Part shown: in pieces, positions 1 through 7,666 of the stretch
Layout of the letters: each line of letters starts with the position of its first letter
Position numbering within the stretch: position 1 is the stretch's first letter
Translations under genes and position numbers: made by a program
The notes under the pieces: model-generated
The model's database searches: none
What the model was told of the DNA's origin: nothing
What the model saw: only the letters and a program-made list of their open reading frames with translations
Source: a virus
Virus record (IMG/VR): IMGVR_UViG_3300024294_000605
Coordinates: 1 to 32,886 of that record
Strand: one strand, 5' to 3'
Length of the DNA stretch: 32,886 bases

Positions 1-1
1 A

Positions 2-68
2 GAAGAAACTGAAGCAGTAGAAGAAACTGAAGAAGAAGAAACTGAAGCAGTAGAAGAAACTGAAACAG
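2..68 (+). repeat. In-frame 18-nt tandem repeat coding EETEAV-type units
   Basis: The unit GAAGAAACTGAAGCAGTA recurs with small indels at the left edge of the window and encodes Glu/Thr-rich repeats. It probably continues upstream. It forms an acidic stretch of the scaffold-like protein. Confidence 0.7.
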
Positions 69-604
69 TAGATACATTAGATGCTTACAAATCTGAAATT
101 AGTTCTAAATTATCTGCTTTAATCGAAAAAGCAACTGTTAAAGAAAATACTAACCCTCATTTCTTTAGATTTATTTCTGAAGCTAAGAAAGCAGAATATA
201 ACGAATTAAATACTGAAGATCAATCTAAAGTATTAAAATCAATCGAAGGAAAAGGATTCTTAACTGAAGGACAAATTCTTACATTATGGAACTCTTCATT
301 AATAAATAGCGTTAAAACTAACGAACCTAATGTTATTGAAATGATGCCAGAAGAATATAAAGAAGCATGGTCTAACATGTCAGATAACAAGAAAACAGCT
401 CTTATAGCTCAATCTAAATACCATAAACTAGAAACTGCTTACCAAGTAAGAAACTTCTGGCAAACTAGAGATCTTAGAGATGTCAAAGTTGTTATGGAAA
501 AAGTAGAATCAGTAAATGAAGCTGCTCCTGTTATTGAAGACAAAAAACCTTTATATGATTTAACTAATGTTAAGAAGTCTATTAACAAGAGATTCAACAA
601 GTAA
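2..604 (+). CDS. Prohead core/scaffold-like protein, C-terminal part (gp22-like)
   Basis: The frame is open from base 2 to the stop, so the N-terminus lies outside the window; 200 residues are visible. The first ~22 residues are acidic repeats of the type EETEAV, followed by a mostly helical, charged region and a basic C-terminus (KSINKRFNK). In T4 the gene just before the major capsid gene is the gp22 scaffold, which the gp21 protease digests at (L/I)xE|(A/G/S). Two such sites are visible: ISE|A (visible residues 58-60) and LTE|G (87-89). Position, acidity and cleavage-like sites all fit a head-core protein. A fusion to a prohead protease upstream cannot be excluded. The function is inferred from context, not from recognised family similarity. 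Confidence 0.6.
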   Translation, partial: EETEAVEETEEEETEAVEETETVDTLDAYKSEISSKLSALIEKATVKENTNPHFFRFISEAKKAEYNELNTEDQSKVLKSIEGKGFLTEGQILTLWNSSLINSVKTNEPNVIEMMPEEYKEAWSNMSDNKKTALIAQSKYHKLETAYQVRNFWQTRDLRDVKVVMEKVESVNEAAPVIEDKKPLYDLTNVKKSINKRFNK

Positions 605-651
605 TATCTTAATATTTTAGGAAAAACGTAAAAAACGTAAATATAATAACA

Positions 652-659
652 ATATATAG
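652..659 (+). promoter_or_regulatory. Candidate late promoter motif ATATATAG before the capsid gene
   Basis: ATATATAG, preceded by A, matches the motif found upstream of the other virion genes in this window. It leaves a leader of about 100 nt before the capsid ATG, the longest of the set. Two small inverted repeats lie in that leader: 671-676 with 688-693, and 707-711 with 718-722. No -35-like element is evident, as in T4 late promoters. Confidence 0.45.
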
Positions 660-759
660 TATATCGATAATCAGATAAGAAGAAAAAATCTGACAAACAT
701 CGAGAAGATCGTTCAATCGATCAAATTTAAACAACCATTAAAAAAAAACAAATAATAAA

Positions 760-2199
760 ATGGCAAATTTAATTAACTCTGCAGAAGTTAGAGAAACTTG
801 GGCTCCGATCATCGAATCAGCTACAGGTATCAACGAAGCAGAAAAACTAGCGTGGATGTCAGAATACTGTCATAACCACAAACTTTACGAAGATGCACAC
901 ATCATGTCTTTAGGGACTGCTGGTAACATCTACGGTATGGGTAATGTATCTTTACCTTCTGCAACTGCAGACGGTTCAGGTGATAAAGCTCCTACATTAT
1001 TACCATTAGCAATGCAAGTTGCTGCACAAACTATAGGTTTAGACTTAGTACCAGTTGTACCAATGGCTGGACCAATGGGTCTTTTATCTTACTTAGACTT
1101 CGTTTACGAAGGTGGTAAATTAGCTGGAGATGTTGCTCCAACTTACATCAAAACTGACGCTGCTAAAGCTGAGGTAGATGGTAACGAATCAGGTGGATTT
1201 ACTTTCACTTGGATCGGTTCTTCTAGAATTGACAACATGGATATCTATAAAGTTGCTGAAGCAGCTTCTACTTCAGGTTCTGTTGCTGATGCAATCAACG
1301 CATTAGATACTGAAGTTGATGCAGATGATGCTACTATCGCTATTGTTAAATCAGTAGAATTAGTAAAAGGTTTAGAAGATCATATTAAAGGATTCGCTGC
1401 TGCTGACGAAGATGGTAACCCATTCTCAAGAGGTGCAGGTGAACAAACTCCTGACAAAGTTATGGGTCTTTCTTTATTCTCAAAAAGTGTTGCTGCTGAA
1501 ACTTTCCAAGTTGCTGCTGCAGTTACTAGAGAACAAGTACAAGATCTTAAACAATTCGGTGTAGATGCTGTTGCTCAAGTTGAGTCAGTATTAACTAACG
1601 AATTAACTCAGTCAATCAACAACTTAATCTTAGCTAAACTTAATTCTTTAGGTAAAGATAACGTTACAGCTGCTGGTGTAAATTTAGACTGTAATTTAGC
1701 ATTAAATGCTGATTTCGGTGGTGAGACTATCGCTTCTAACCATAGAAGAATCTTAACTTCAATCCTTGCTGCTGCGAACTTTATCGCAAACAGAGGTAGA
1801 AGAGGTGCTGGTAACTTTTGTGTTGTAGGTCCTAAAGTGGCTACAGCTTTACAATCAGTTGCTGGTTTCGTTGCTAACCCAATGGCTAACACATTATCAC
1901 AAGCAGCAGGTGCAATCTACCCAGTAGGTTCTGTAGCTGGTGTAAATGTATACACTGACCCAAGACAAGCATGGGGAGCTAATGATTCTAATTACGAAGT
2001 AGTAGTTGGTAGAAAAGGTGACGGTAATGGTCCTGGATTAGTATTCATGCCTTACTTAATGGCTGAATCAGTACAAACAATCGCTGAAGGAACTATGGCT
2101 CCTAAAGTAGCTGTTAAATCTAGATTCGCATTAGTTGAAGCAGGTTTCCACCCAGAAACTCAATATGTTACATACGAAGTTAAAGGATTAGCTCTTTAA
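760..2199 (+). CDS. 23: Major capsid protein, T4 gp23-like
   Basis: 479 residues (T4 gp23 has 521). Several gp23 signatures are readable: an N-terminal ETWAPIIES segment like T4 NKWKPLLEG; VPVVPMAGPMGLLSYLDFVY like the T4 VQPMNSPTG region; RRGAGNFCVVGPKVATAL like T4 GEGNFIIASRNVV; and a C-terminus ending EVKGLAL like T4 YVKGI. The protein builds the icosahedral head shell. In T4 the precursor is cut by the gp21 protease after LTE|AE; here INE|AE at residues 24-26 is a candidate, but it is much nearer the N-terminus than the T4 site, so processing is uncertain. The gene follows the scaffold-like gene as in T4 and ends at a strong terminator. The start has an A-rich leader and no Shine-Dalgarno. 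Confidence 0.93.
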   Translation: MANLINSAEVRETWAPIIESATGINEAEKLAWMSEYCHNHKLYEDAHIMSLGTAGNIYGMGNVSLPSATADGSGDKAPTLLPLAMQVAAQTIGLDLVPVVPMAGPMGLLSYLDFVYEGGKLAGDVAPTYIKTDAAKAEVDGNESGGFTFTWIGSSRIDNMDIYKVAEAASTSGSVADAINALDTEVDADDATIAIVKSVELVKGLEDHIKGFAAADEDGNPFSRGAGEQTPDKVMGLSLFSKSVAAETFQVAAAVTREQVQDLKQFGVDAVAQVESVLTNELTQSINNLILAKLNSLGKDNVTAAGVNLDCNLALNADFGGETIASNHRRILTSILAAANFIANRGRRGAGNFCVVGPKVATALQSVAGFVANPMANTLSQAAGAIYPVGSVAGVNVYTDPRQAWGANDSNYEVVVGRKGDGNGPGLVFMPYLMAESVQTIAEGTMAPKVAVKSRFALVEAGFHPETQYVTYEVKGLAL

Positions 2200-2227
2200 T
2201 TAGAACTAACTTTTAGATTTTAATATT

Positions 2228-2257
2228 AAAGGTCCTCTATTTTAGAGGACCTTTTTT
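2228..2257 (+). terminator. Intrinsic terminator after the capsid gene
   Basis: AGGTCCTCTA and TAGAGGACCT form a perfect stem with a 3-nt loop, followed by a run of T. It lies 30 nt after the capsid stop codon. Confidence 0.9.
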
Positions 2258-2278
2258 TGTTTCGTTGAAACTTAAACA

Positions 2279-2287
2279 GATATATAG
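2279..2287 (+). promoter_or_regulatory. Candidate late promoter GATATATAG
   Basis: The motif ends 32 nt before the ATG of the internal-protein gene and follows the capsid terminator, so the downstream gene needs its own promoter. A T4-style TATAAATA also occurs at 2298-2305, but it is not repeated before the other virion genes. Confidence 0.5.
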
Positions 2288-2319
2288 ACTATAAGTTTAT
2301 AAATAAATCAATATAAAAG

Positions 2320-3705
2320 ATGAAAACATTCGAACAATGGTATAATTCTACAAAAAAGGCTGATTCAATAGATGAAGCTTCTGAAGATAATATACCTGTA
2401 GCTAAATCATCAACTTCAATAGAATCAGACACAACTACTGCCATAGCCTCTCCGGAAGCAACGGGAGAAGAGGGTTATTCTAAAATGATGCAAGATTGTG
2501 ATGATATTATCAATTCTCTAAAAACACTTTCTGATCAACTTACGGAATCAGAAGATCAACCATTAAATGAAGCAAATCCTATGGGACAGGTGCTTATGGA
2601 AGATCCTATTATTATGGGAGCAGTTCTAGGATTAACGGCAGTTATTGGTGCAGTTGGTTTAGGTGCAAAGGCTATAAAAGATGGTGCTAAAAATAAAAAG
2701 ACCATTAAAGAAGCAGAAAAAGATTATTCTAAATTAAAGAAATTAAAAATGCAAACCGTTAAAATGGAAGTTGCAGTATTATCTTTAGAGGATAAAAGAA
2801 GAGAACTTTCAACTACTGAATCAATCGAAGAAGCTGGAGATGATGTAAAGGCGAAGGCAAGCGCAGCAAATAAGAAAAAAGCACTTCAAAAAATGAAAGC
2901 CAAGTTAGATAATCAAATAGAATCTATGAGGCAGAAAAAAGATGGAATTAATTCAGCTGCTACAGAATATGGATCTTCATTAGAAGTTAAATACTCAAAG
3001 GTAAGTGGATTTGGATCTGGAAAAGTTAAAACGTTAATCGCTGATATGAGAGATCAAATCACGACAGAAGTTTCAGAATATAAGCTAGATGCATGGGGAG
3101 ATAAGATGAGTGCCGAGACTAAGAAAGATTTAAAAGAAAGAATTACAAAATCTAAACAGGCTCAAAAGGAGAGAATGGATAAAATAACAGCTGAGCAAGA
3201 GAAAAATGCTAAGAAGTTAGATGATGCAGCTAAAAATGACGAAAAGGTTAAAGCTGAGCTAGAGCAAATAAAGGCTGAAAAAGAAAAAGGAAAAGAAAAA
3301 GAAGAAGCTCCAGAGGAAACTCCAGAAGAAACTCCAGAAGAAACTCCAACGGAGACTCCGGAAGAAACTCCAGAAAAAGAAGATGATTTCGATGCATTTG
3401 GAACGGATGGAGACGATGAAGAATCTCCTGAAGAAGAAACGGAAGAAGTCGATAAGACAGATAACTCAAAGGAAGGAATGACCAAAAGAGTTGATGCTGT
3501 TATTGCAAAGGCAGAAGAGAGTGGAGATGAAGCAAAGCTTAAAAAAGCAAAAGAACTTAAAGCTAAAATTCTTGCAAAAGAATCTTGGCAATTAAATAAT
3601 ACTAAATTAGGGTTAATATTTGAATCCGATCTTAGAAAAATGGAAATGGAATCTTTAATACAAGAGTCTATTTCAGTTAAAGATCGTTTCTCTAAACTAA
3701 TCTAA
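2320..3705 (+). CDS. Candidate internal head protein with capsid-targeting N-terminus
   Basis: 461 residues, strongly charged. The N-terminus MKTFEQWYNS aligns with the T4 capsid-targeting sequence MKTYQEFIAE of internal proteins IPI-III. It is followed by IDE|A (residues 17-19) and LNE|A (82-84), both fitting the (L/I)xE|(A/G/S) prohead-protease rule. Residues ~97-117 are hydrophobic (Gly/Ala/Val/Ile, possible membrane segment). Residues ~120-330 are Lys/Glu-rich and predicted helical or coiled coil. Residues ~330-360 carry EETP repeats, then an acidic stretch. The C-terminus has more LxE/IxE sites (LIQE|S). The gene sits directly after the capsid gene behind a late-type motif. I infer a protein packaged in the head, processed, and perhaps ejected with DNA. 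No homologue of known function is recognised. Confidence 0.6.
   Translation: MKTFEQWYNSTKKADSIDEASEDNIPVAKSSTSIESDTTTAIASPEATGEEGYSKMMQDCDDIINSLKTLSDQLTESEDQPLNEANPMGQVLMEDPIIMGAVLGLTAVIGAVGLGAKAIKDGAKNKKTIKEAEKDYSKLKKLKMQTVKMEVAVLSLEDKRRELSTTESIEEAGDDVKAKASAANKKKALQKMKAKLDNQIESMRQKKDGINSAATEYGSSLEVKYSKVSGFGSGKVKTLIADMRDQITTEVSEYKLDAWGDKMSAETKKDLKERITKSKQAQKERMDKITAEQEKNAKKLDDAAKNDEKVKAELEQIKAEKEKGKEKEEAPEETPEETPEETPTETPEETPEKEDDFDAFGTDGDDEESPEEETEEVDKTDNSKEGMTKRVDAVIAKAEESGDEAKLKKAKELKAKILAKESWQLNNTKLGLIFESDLRKMEMESLIQESISVKDRFSKLI
3307..3378 (+). repeat. 12-nt in-frame tandem repeats coding EETP
   Basis: About six copies of a GAAACTCCAGAA-type unit encode consecutive EETP/TETP/EKE units in the internal protein. 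The spurious antisense open frames over this region result from the skewed composition. Confidence 0.75.
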
Positions 3706-4209
3706 ATTCTTTTTAGAATTTTTACGAGCTAAATTTAGAAACTCCTGTTGTTGATTCAATAGGAGTTTTTTTATGTGCTTACGGAACTCTATCGATGACT
3801 TAAGTATTCTAGCATCTACCATAGGAGCCAGTAATGCATCATGATACTCTGGATGAACAAAGTTTTCCAAGCTAAAGTTATCAGTCTTAGATCTGATAGG
3901 TTTACCAGATAGTGCACAGACCCAATCTATTGTGTTATAGTTTTCTTTAAGATCTTCCATCTTCACAAACGAATCAGTAGACCAATCATAATAATACTTA
4001 TTTTTAGAGGAAGTATATCTATGTTGACATATATTGAATATGATATGAACGAACTGATCGCTTTCACACCTTTCACCTAAAATAGGATTTTCTATTAATA
4101 GTCTCTTCTGCTGTCTTGCAAGATTTGATAACTTAATTCCAAATCTATTAGAATAAGGAGAATGAGGGGAAACCCTTTCCAATTTGGGATATTTTTTATT
4201 ATATGCCAT
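3697..4209 (-). CDS. Unknown protein, lone minus-strand gene
   Basis: 170 residues, basic, beginning MAYNKKYPKLERVSPHSPYS. I do not recognise the family. It contains WVCALSGKPIRSKTDN and several Cys/His residues (CESD, ICQH, WVCAL) that are not spaced as a clear zinc finger, and it ends in a basic helix. It is the only minus-strand gene in the first 32 kb. It overlaps the end of the internal-protein gene by 9 bp (convergent) and is divergent from the clamp-loader gene, with a 59-bp AT-rich gap. Coding is supported by an unbroken frame of natural-looking composition filling the gap between two plus-strand genes. It could be a DNA-modulating or nuclease-type accessory protein, but nothing in the sequence proves that. 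Confidence 0.7.
   Translation of the reverse strand: MAYNKKYPKLERVSPHSPYSNRFGIKLSNLARQQKRLLIENPILGERCESDQFVHIIFNICQHRYTSSKNKYYYDWSTDSFVKMEDLKENYNTIDWVCALSGKPIRSKTDNFSLENFVHPEYHDALLAPMVDARILKSSIEFRKHIKKLLLNQQQEFLNLARKNSKKNLD
3739..3773 (+). terminator. Intrinsic terminator lying inside the antisense gene's 3' end
   Basis: AAACTCCT (3739-3746) pairs with AGGAGTTT (3761-3768) and is followed by T residues. It would stop plus-strand transcription from the internal-protein gene, yet it lies within the coding sequence of the convergent minus-strand gene. A weaker 7-bp hairpin (3704-3721) precedes it. Confidence 0.75.
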
Positions 4210-4230
4210 ATAGTATTTATTCGTGAAACA

Positions 4231-4255
4231 AAACAGCTATATTATGTATAATTAT
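4231..4255 (+). promoter_or_regulatory. Possible promoter upstream of the clamp-loader gene
   Basis: The sequence GCTATATTATGTATAATTA resembles the GCTTATATTAGTA core of the repeated promoter element, but without its T-tract/ATCTCAGA part. It lies about 15-35 nt before the ATG. The assignment rests only on this resemblance and on the divergent gene upstream. Confidence 0.3.
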
Positions 4256-4268
4256 TAAACAAATTTAC

Positions 4269-5219
4269 ATGGTTCACACACTGTTCACAGAAAAATATCG
4301 TCCAAATAACTTAGACGAGTTGATTTTACCAGAAAGAGTAATGTCAAAATTTAAAGATGGTCTAACTCAAAATGTACTTTTGGCTGGAAGCCCTGGTACT
4401 GGTAAGACATCTACTGCGAAGGCGATTGTTAAGCAATTCGAACTTCCTTATATTTACATCAATGCATCAACTGATACTTCAGTAGATGTTATTAGAACCA
4501 GGATTATGGATTTCTGTTCTACTATGTCTATCTTAGATGATCAAGGTAAGATGAAAATAGTTATCCTCGATGAGGTAGATGGTGTATCTGATCAATTCTT
4601 TAAAGCTCTTCGTGCTACTATGGAACAATTTGCATCTAATTCAAGGTTTATTGCAACCTGTAATTATGTAAATAAAATTCCAGATCCAATTCTTTCAAGG
4701 TTCGAAGTAATTAATTTCGACTTTGATAAAGAAGAAGAGAGCGAATTGACAAAGAAATATATTAGACGAGTATATGATATATGTGGAAAAGAAGAAATGA
4801 CAATAGAAAAACCAGCATTGGTTGAATTTGTCCGTAGAAACTTCCCAGATCTTCGCTCGACACTTAATAAATTACAAGGATATAAGTCAGAAGGAACGAG
4901 TAAGATTACATTAAATGATGTTAAAAAGTTTAACTCAGTCTATAAAGATGTTTTTGAATTAATCTTTAATGAAACAGACCCTGTTAAAAACTATAAGTAT
5001 TTAGTAGGTGAATATTCAAATAGAACAGATGAAATACTTCAAACATTAGGAGAAGAGTTCATAGACTATATTCAATCAGAGAAAGGAAATAGCGCAAAGC
5101 ATATTCCTCAAATTGCAGTAACTGTAGCAGAACATCAGGCACAAAGGGTTCACGTAATTGACCCAGCGATAACCATGCTAAGTTGTATATATAAGCTACA
5201 AGAAATAATTAGAAATTAA
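4269..5219 (+). CDS. 44: Sliding-clamp loader large subunit, T4 gp44-like AAA+ ATPase
   Basis: 316 residues, close to T4 gp44 (319). It starts with the clamp-loader signature FTEKYRPNNLDELI. The Walker A motif GSPGTGKT is at residues 40-47, Walker B VILDEVDG near 98-105 (D101, E102), sensor-1 TCN at 130-132 and the SRF arginine-finger motif at 143-145, followed by a helical C-terminal collar domain. It would load the phage sliding clamp (gp45-like, not in this window) onto primer-template DNA at the fork. In T4, gene 62 follows directly; here a 5' nuclease gene lies between this gene and the gp62 candidate. Confidence 0.92.
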   Translation: MVHTLFTEKYRPNNLDELILPERVMSKFKDGLTQNVLLAGSPGTGKTSTAKAIVKQFELPYIYINASTDTSVDVIRTRIMDFCSTMSILDDQGKMKIVILDEVDGVSDQFFKALRATMEQFASNSRFIATCNYVNKIPDPILSRFEVINFDFDKEEESELTKKYIRRVYDICGKEEMTIEKPALVEFVRRNFPDLRSTLNKLQGYKSEGTSKITLNDVKKFNSVYKDVFELIFNETDPVKNYKYLVGEYSNRTDEILQTLGEEFIDYIQSEKGNSAKHIPQIAVTVAEHQAQRVHVIDPAITMLSCIYKLQEIIRN

Positions 5220-5230
5220 TTGCTGAAATA

Positions 5231-5264
5231 TTTTTTTATCTCAGAAATTTTGCTTATATTAGTA
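5231..5264 (+). promoter_or_regulatory. Repeated promoter element, copy A (before the 5' nuclease)
   Basis: A tract of seven T, ATCTCAGA, then TTTTGC and TATATTAG at 5255-5262. The distance from the start of the T-tract to TATATTAG is 24 nt, the same in all five copies. The box ends 18 nt before the ATG. TATATTAG agrees with 5 of the 6 defined positions of the Bacteroidetes -7 element TAnnTTTG. Confidence 0.7.
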
Positions 5265-5280
5265 ATATAAAACAAAACAC

Positions 5281-6507
5281 ATGAAACTAGGAAAACATAC
5301 ATTGTTAATTGACGGTAACTATTTTTTACACAGTAGACTATTCGTTCTACCTAGGCCTAAAGGTAAACAATTATTAGGCGATAAAGAATCACAATCTCAA
5401 CTTATGAGAAAGCTATGTATTGACTTCGCCTCAGAAGTTCGTAAAATGGCTCCTTTTGTAGACCAGATTGTTGTTGCAGTTGATGCTAAATCATGGCGTA
5501 AAGATCTTTTTCCTGATGCACAATATAAAGGAACTAGAACACATGACGATTCTATTAATTGGAAAGCAGTCTTCGGTGTTTATGCTGAATGGCAAAAAAT
5601 ACTAGAACAAAAGGGTATTATTATCCACCAGGTTCAAGGTGCAGAAGCAGATGATGTAATGTACGGCTGGTCTACTCAATTAAATAGCGAAGGTAAAAAT
5701 TGCATTGCATGGACAGGTGATAGAGATTTAATTCAACTCGTAAACTACAATCAAGCGACAGATGCATATACACTATGGTATTATAATTCTAAGAAAAAGC
5801 TTATTGCCTTTGAAGGTTTCGAAGATGTAATGGCATCTAGAAAAACATCTACAATGACCAATGACGAATTGTTATTCAACATTGCCTCAGAAGAAGCAAC
5901 GTACGACAAGCTAAAGGAAGACTTCCAGGCATGGATGGATAAGAACAGAGTAGAAGTTCAAGAAATTAACTGTGACGACTTTGTATTCGGTAAAATCCTA
6001 CAAGGTGACAAATCAGATAATATTCCTTCAGTTATTACATGGACTAAAGCTGCATCTAATGGCAAGATCAGAAACTATTCACTTACAGAAAAACATTGTG
6101 TAAAGATCTTAGAACAATATAAGAAAGAAGAAAGCGAATTTACAATAGAACACTTTTTCAATAGAGGTCAAGTAAATAAGCTAGTAGATATTATTTATAG
6201 AGTTGTTGGTAAATCTGATCCTAAGGAAATCAGAATTAGATTTAATCAAAACTTAGATCTAGTTCTTCTTCACTATAATACTATTCCCCTTGCAATTCAA
6301 AAAGGTATTTATAATAATATTGAAGCAGATAGAAATGTTTTACCAGAGTTCTCTAATATCACTCAGATGGAAAAGATCTTAGAAGGAACAGATTGGATGG
6401 CAAAGAAATCACAGGGTGCTCCTAAAAAGTATGATGCCTTCGCAGGATTAAAAGAAGATAGTAGCAAGGAAAGACCTTCTACTAAGAAATTGAACGAACT
6501 TTTTTAA
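5281..6507 (+). CDS. rnh: 5'->3' nuclease, RNase H / FEN-type (T4 rnh-like)
   Basis: 408 residues, longer than T4 RNase H (305). FEN/5'-nuclease metal-binding motifs are in order: LLIDGNYF near the N-terminus, VAVDAKSWRKDLFPDAQYKG (the D...R...YKG block), GAEADDVMYG, WTGDRDLIQLV, and the helix-3-turn-helix GDKSDNIPSV. The enzyme would remove RNA primers and 5' flaps during lagging-strand synthesis. The extra length includes a charged insertion of about 70 residues between the DRD and GDKSDN motifs and a C-terminal tail with a KKYDAFAGL segment and a terminal KKLNELF, which could bind a partner such as the clamp or single-strand DNA-binding protein (inference). It has its own repeated-type promoter and lies between two clamp-loader genes. 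Confidence 0.88.
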   Translation: MKLGKHTLLIDGNYFLHSRLFVLPRPKGKQLLGDKESQSQLMRKLCIDFASEVRKMAPFVDQIVVAVDAKSWRKDLFPDAQYKGTRTHDDSINWKAVFGVYAEWQKILEQKGIIIHQVQGAEADDVMYGWSTQLNSEGKNCIAWTGDRDLIQLVNYNQATDAYTLWYYNSKKKLIAFEGFEDVMASRKTSTMTNDELLFNIASEEATYDKLKEDFQAWMDKNRVEVQEINCDDFVFGKILQGDKSDNIPSVITWTKAASNGKIRNYSLTEKHCVKILEQYKKEESEFTIEHFFNRGQVNKLVDIIYRVVGKSDPKEIRIRFNQNLDLVLLHYNTIPLAIQKGIYNNIEADRNVLPEFSNITQMEKILEGTDWMAKKSQGAPKKYDAFAGLKEDSSKERPSTKKLNELF

Positions 6508-6539
6508 TAAACTTATAGCAAGTTTACAGTATAATTTAT

Positions 6540-6971
6540 ATGCTAGACGAAACAAAATTATTTGATTTTGTAAAGATCATGTTTACAAAACCTAATCAAT
6601 ACAAGAACGTAAAGAACTTTAATAAGAAGAGACACCACTTCATGATTAACAGATTTTTTGCTATTAAATATCCATCAAATGCACAGTTATTTAATGTGAA
6701 TGGAATTAATGGCAATGCAGTTATAGATAGTTGGCACATGGTATCTTCAAGATTTCGTTCAGTTCCAGGGTGGATCTATACTAAAACTAAGAAGGCAGCT
6801 CCAAAACCTAAAAAATCAAAAAAAGAATATATACCTAAAGAAGAAACAATTAAATTCTTTTTACAAAGAAATGAAATTGGAATGAGAGAGTTCAATGATC
6901 TTAAGAAATTCAACCCGGTTGAATTAAATAATAATCTATTGGAATTAGAAAACACAATGCAGGTATATTAA
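6540..6971 (+). CDS. 62: Probable clamp-loader small subunit, gp62-like
   Basis: 143 residues. As I recall the short gp62 proteins of T4-like cyanophages, they share a pattern of FIINR, then an aromatic/Asn region, then HID, then a SxRPRKR-type segment. Here the corresponding parts are HHFMINRFFAIKYP, NVNGINGNAVIDSWHM and SSRFRSVPGWIYTKTKK, followed by a helical segment with KEETIKFFLQRNEIG. The small subunit has no ATPase site and completes the gp44/gp62 complex. Nearness to gp44 supports the call. The similarity is from memory and weak, so a profile search should confirm it. It is separated from the nuclease gene by 32 nt and its stop directly abuts the next ATG (TAAATG). Confidence 0.55.
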   Translation: MLDETKLFDFVKIMFTKPNQYKNVKNFNKKRHHFMINRFFAIKYPSNAQLFNVNGINGNAVIDSWHMVSSRFRSVPGWIYTKTKKAAPKPKKSKKEYIPKEETIKFFLQRNEIGMREFNDLKKFNPVELNNNLLELENTMQVY

Positions 6972-7625
6972 ATGATTAGTTACTACGACTTTAATGATGT
7001 GGCTACGGTTGTTGACGCCACCCTATTCAAATATAATTACATCGACAATAAGATTCTTACACTAGTAAAGAATCAATTAGACTATAGGGTCGTTAATGAT
7101 GGATCTCTTCTAGTAAGTAAAGAGCAATTATCTTTGTTTTTAAAAGAAAACTTTCAATCCGATATTAATAGAATTAATGCAACTGGTTTTGAACAATTTC
7201 ATAAAGAAGCAACTACTATCTATTTTCTACATAAGATTTTAAATGATTTTACAAATCTAGAATATGTTAAACTGACTATCAATAAGAATAAATCTTATAG
7301 TAGATTATCTGACATAGATGGAATTAAGACTCTTAGATTTAATTTTAAAGTATTGGCAGGAACATTAAGGCTATATGATATATTTCAACAAGAAAAAGAT
7401 TTACAAGAAATAAACTCTATTTTAATTTCACTAGGTCTTATGAAAAAGAATGTTCCTTACGCAAGGCACAATGCTTCTCATATATTTAATGCCTTAGATT
7501 CTTTTGTAAGATCGAGAGAAGGTTCAGATGGAAAAGAATTTGATACTGCATTAGATCTAATGGACTGCATAGAAGCTAAGATCCAAGATGATAATCCCAA
7601 AATAATGTTAATCACTGATTACTAG
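6972..7625 (+). CDS. Unknown protein in the replication block
   Basis: 217 residues starting immediately after the stop codon of the gp62 candidate, so translation is probably coupled. No family is recognised. The sequence is soluble, mixed alpha/beta, rich in Lys, Asp, Asn and Ile, with no signal peptide, membrane segment or obvious catalytic motif. Its place between the clamp-loader genes and the first late-type motif suggests it is the last gene of a replication transcript. It could be a replication accessory protein or a small structural protein; the sequence does not decide. Confidence 0.75.
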   Translation: MISYYDFNDVATVVDATLFKYNYIDNKILTLVKNQLDYRVVNDGSLLVSKEQLSLFLKENFQSDINRINATGFEQFHKEATTIYFLHKILNDFTNLEYVKLTINKNKSYSRLSDIDGIKTLRFNFKVLAGTLRLYDIFQQEKDLQEINSILISLGLMKKNVPYARHNASHIFNALDSFVRSREGSDGKEFDTALDLMDCIEAKIQDDNPKIMLITDY

Positions 7626-7637
7626 CTTTCTTTAACG

Positions 7638-7646
7638 AATATATAG
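7638..7646 (+). promoter_or_regulatory. Candidate late promoter AATATATAG
   Basis: The motif lies 20 nt before the ATG of the neck-like gene and just after the end of the replication block, marking the switch to virion genes. Confidence 0.5.
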
Positions 7647-7666
7647 ACAAAAGAACTAGATATTAA

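Noticed and set aside
2298-2305. Canonical T4 late promoter TATAAATA
   Set aside because: Occurs once here only 14 nt before the ATG and is not repeated upstream of other virion genes, unlike GATATATA; likely chance in AT-rich DNA.
3162-3485. Ser-rich and Leu-rich minus-strand frames opposite the EETP repeats
   Set aside because: They are antisense readings of the repetitive acidic coding sequence, with unnatural low-complexity composition.
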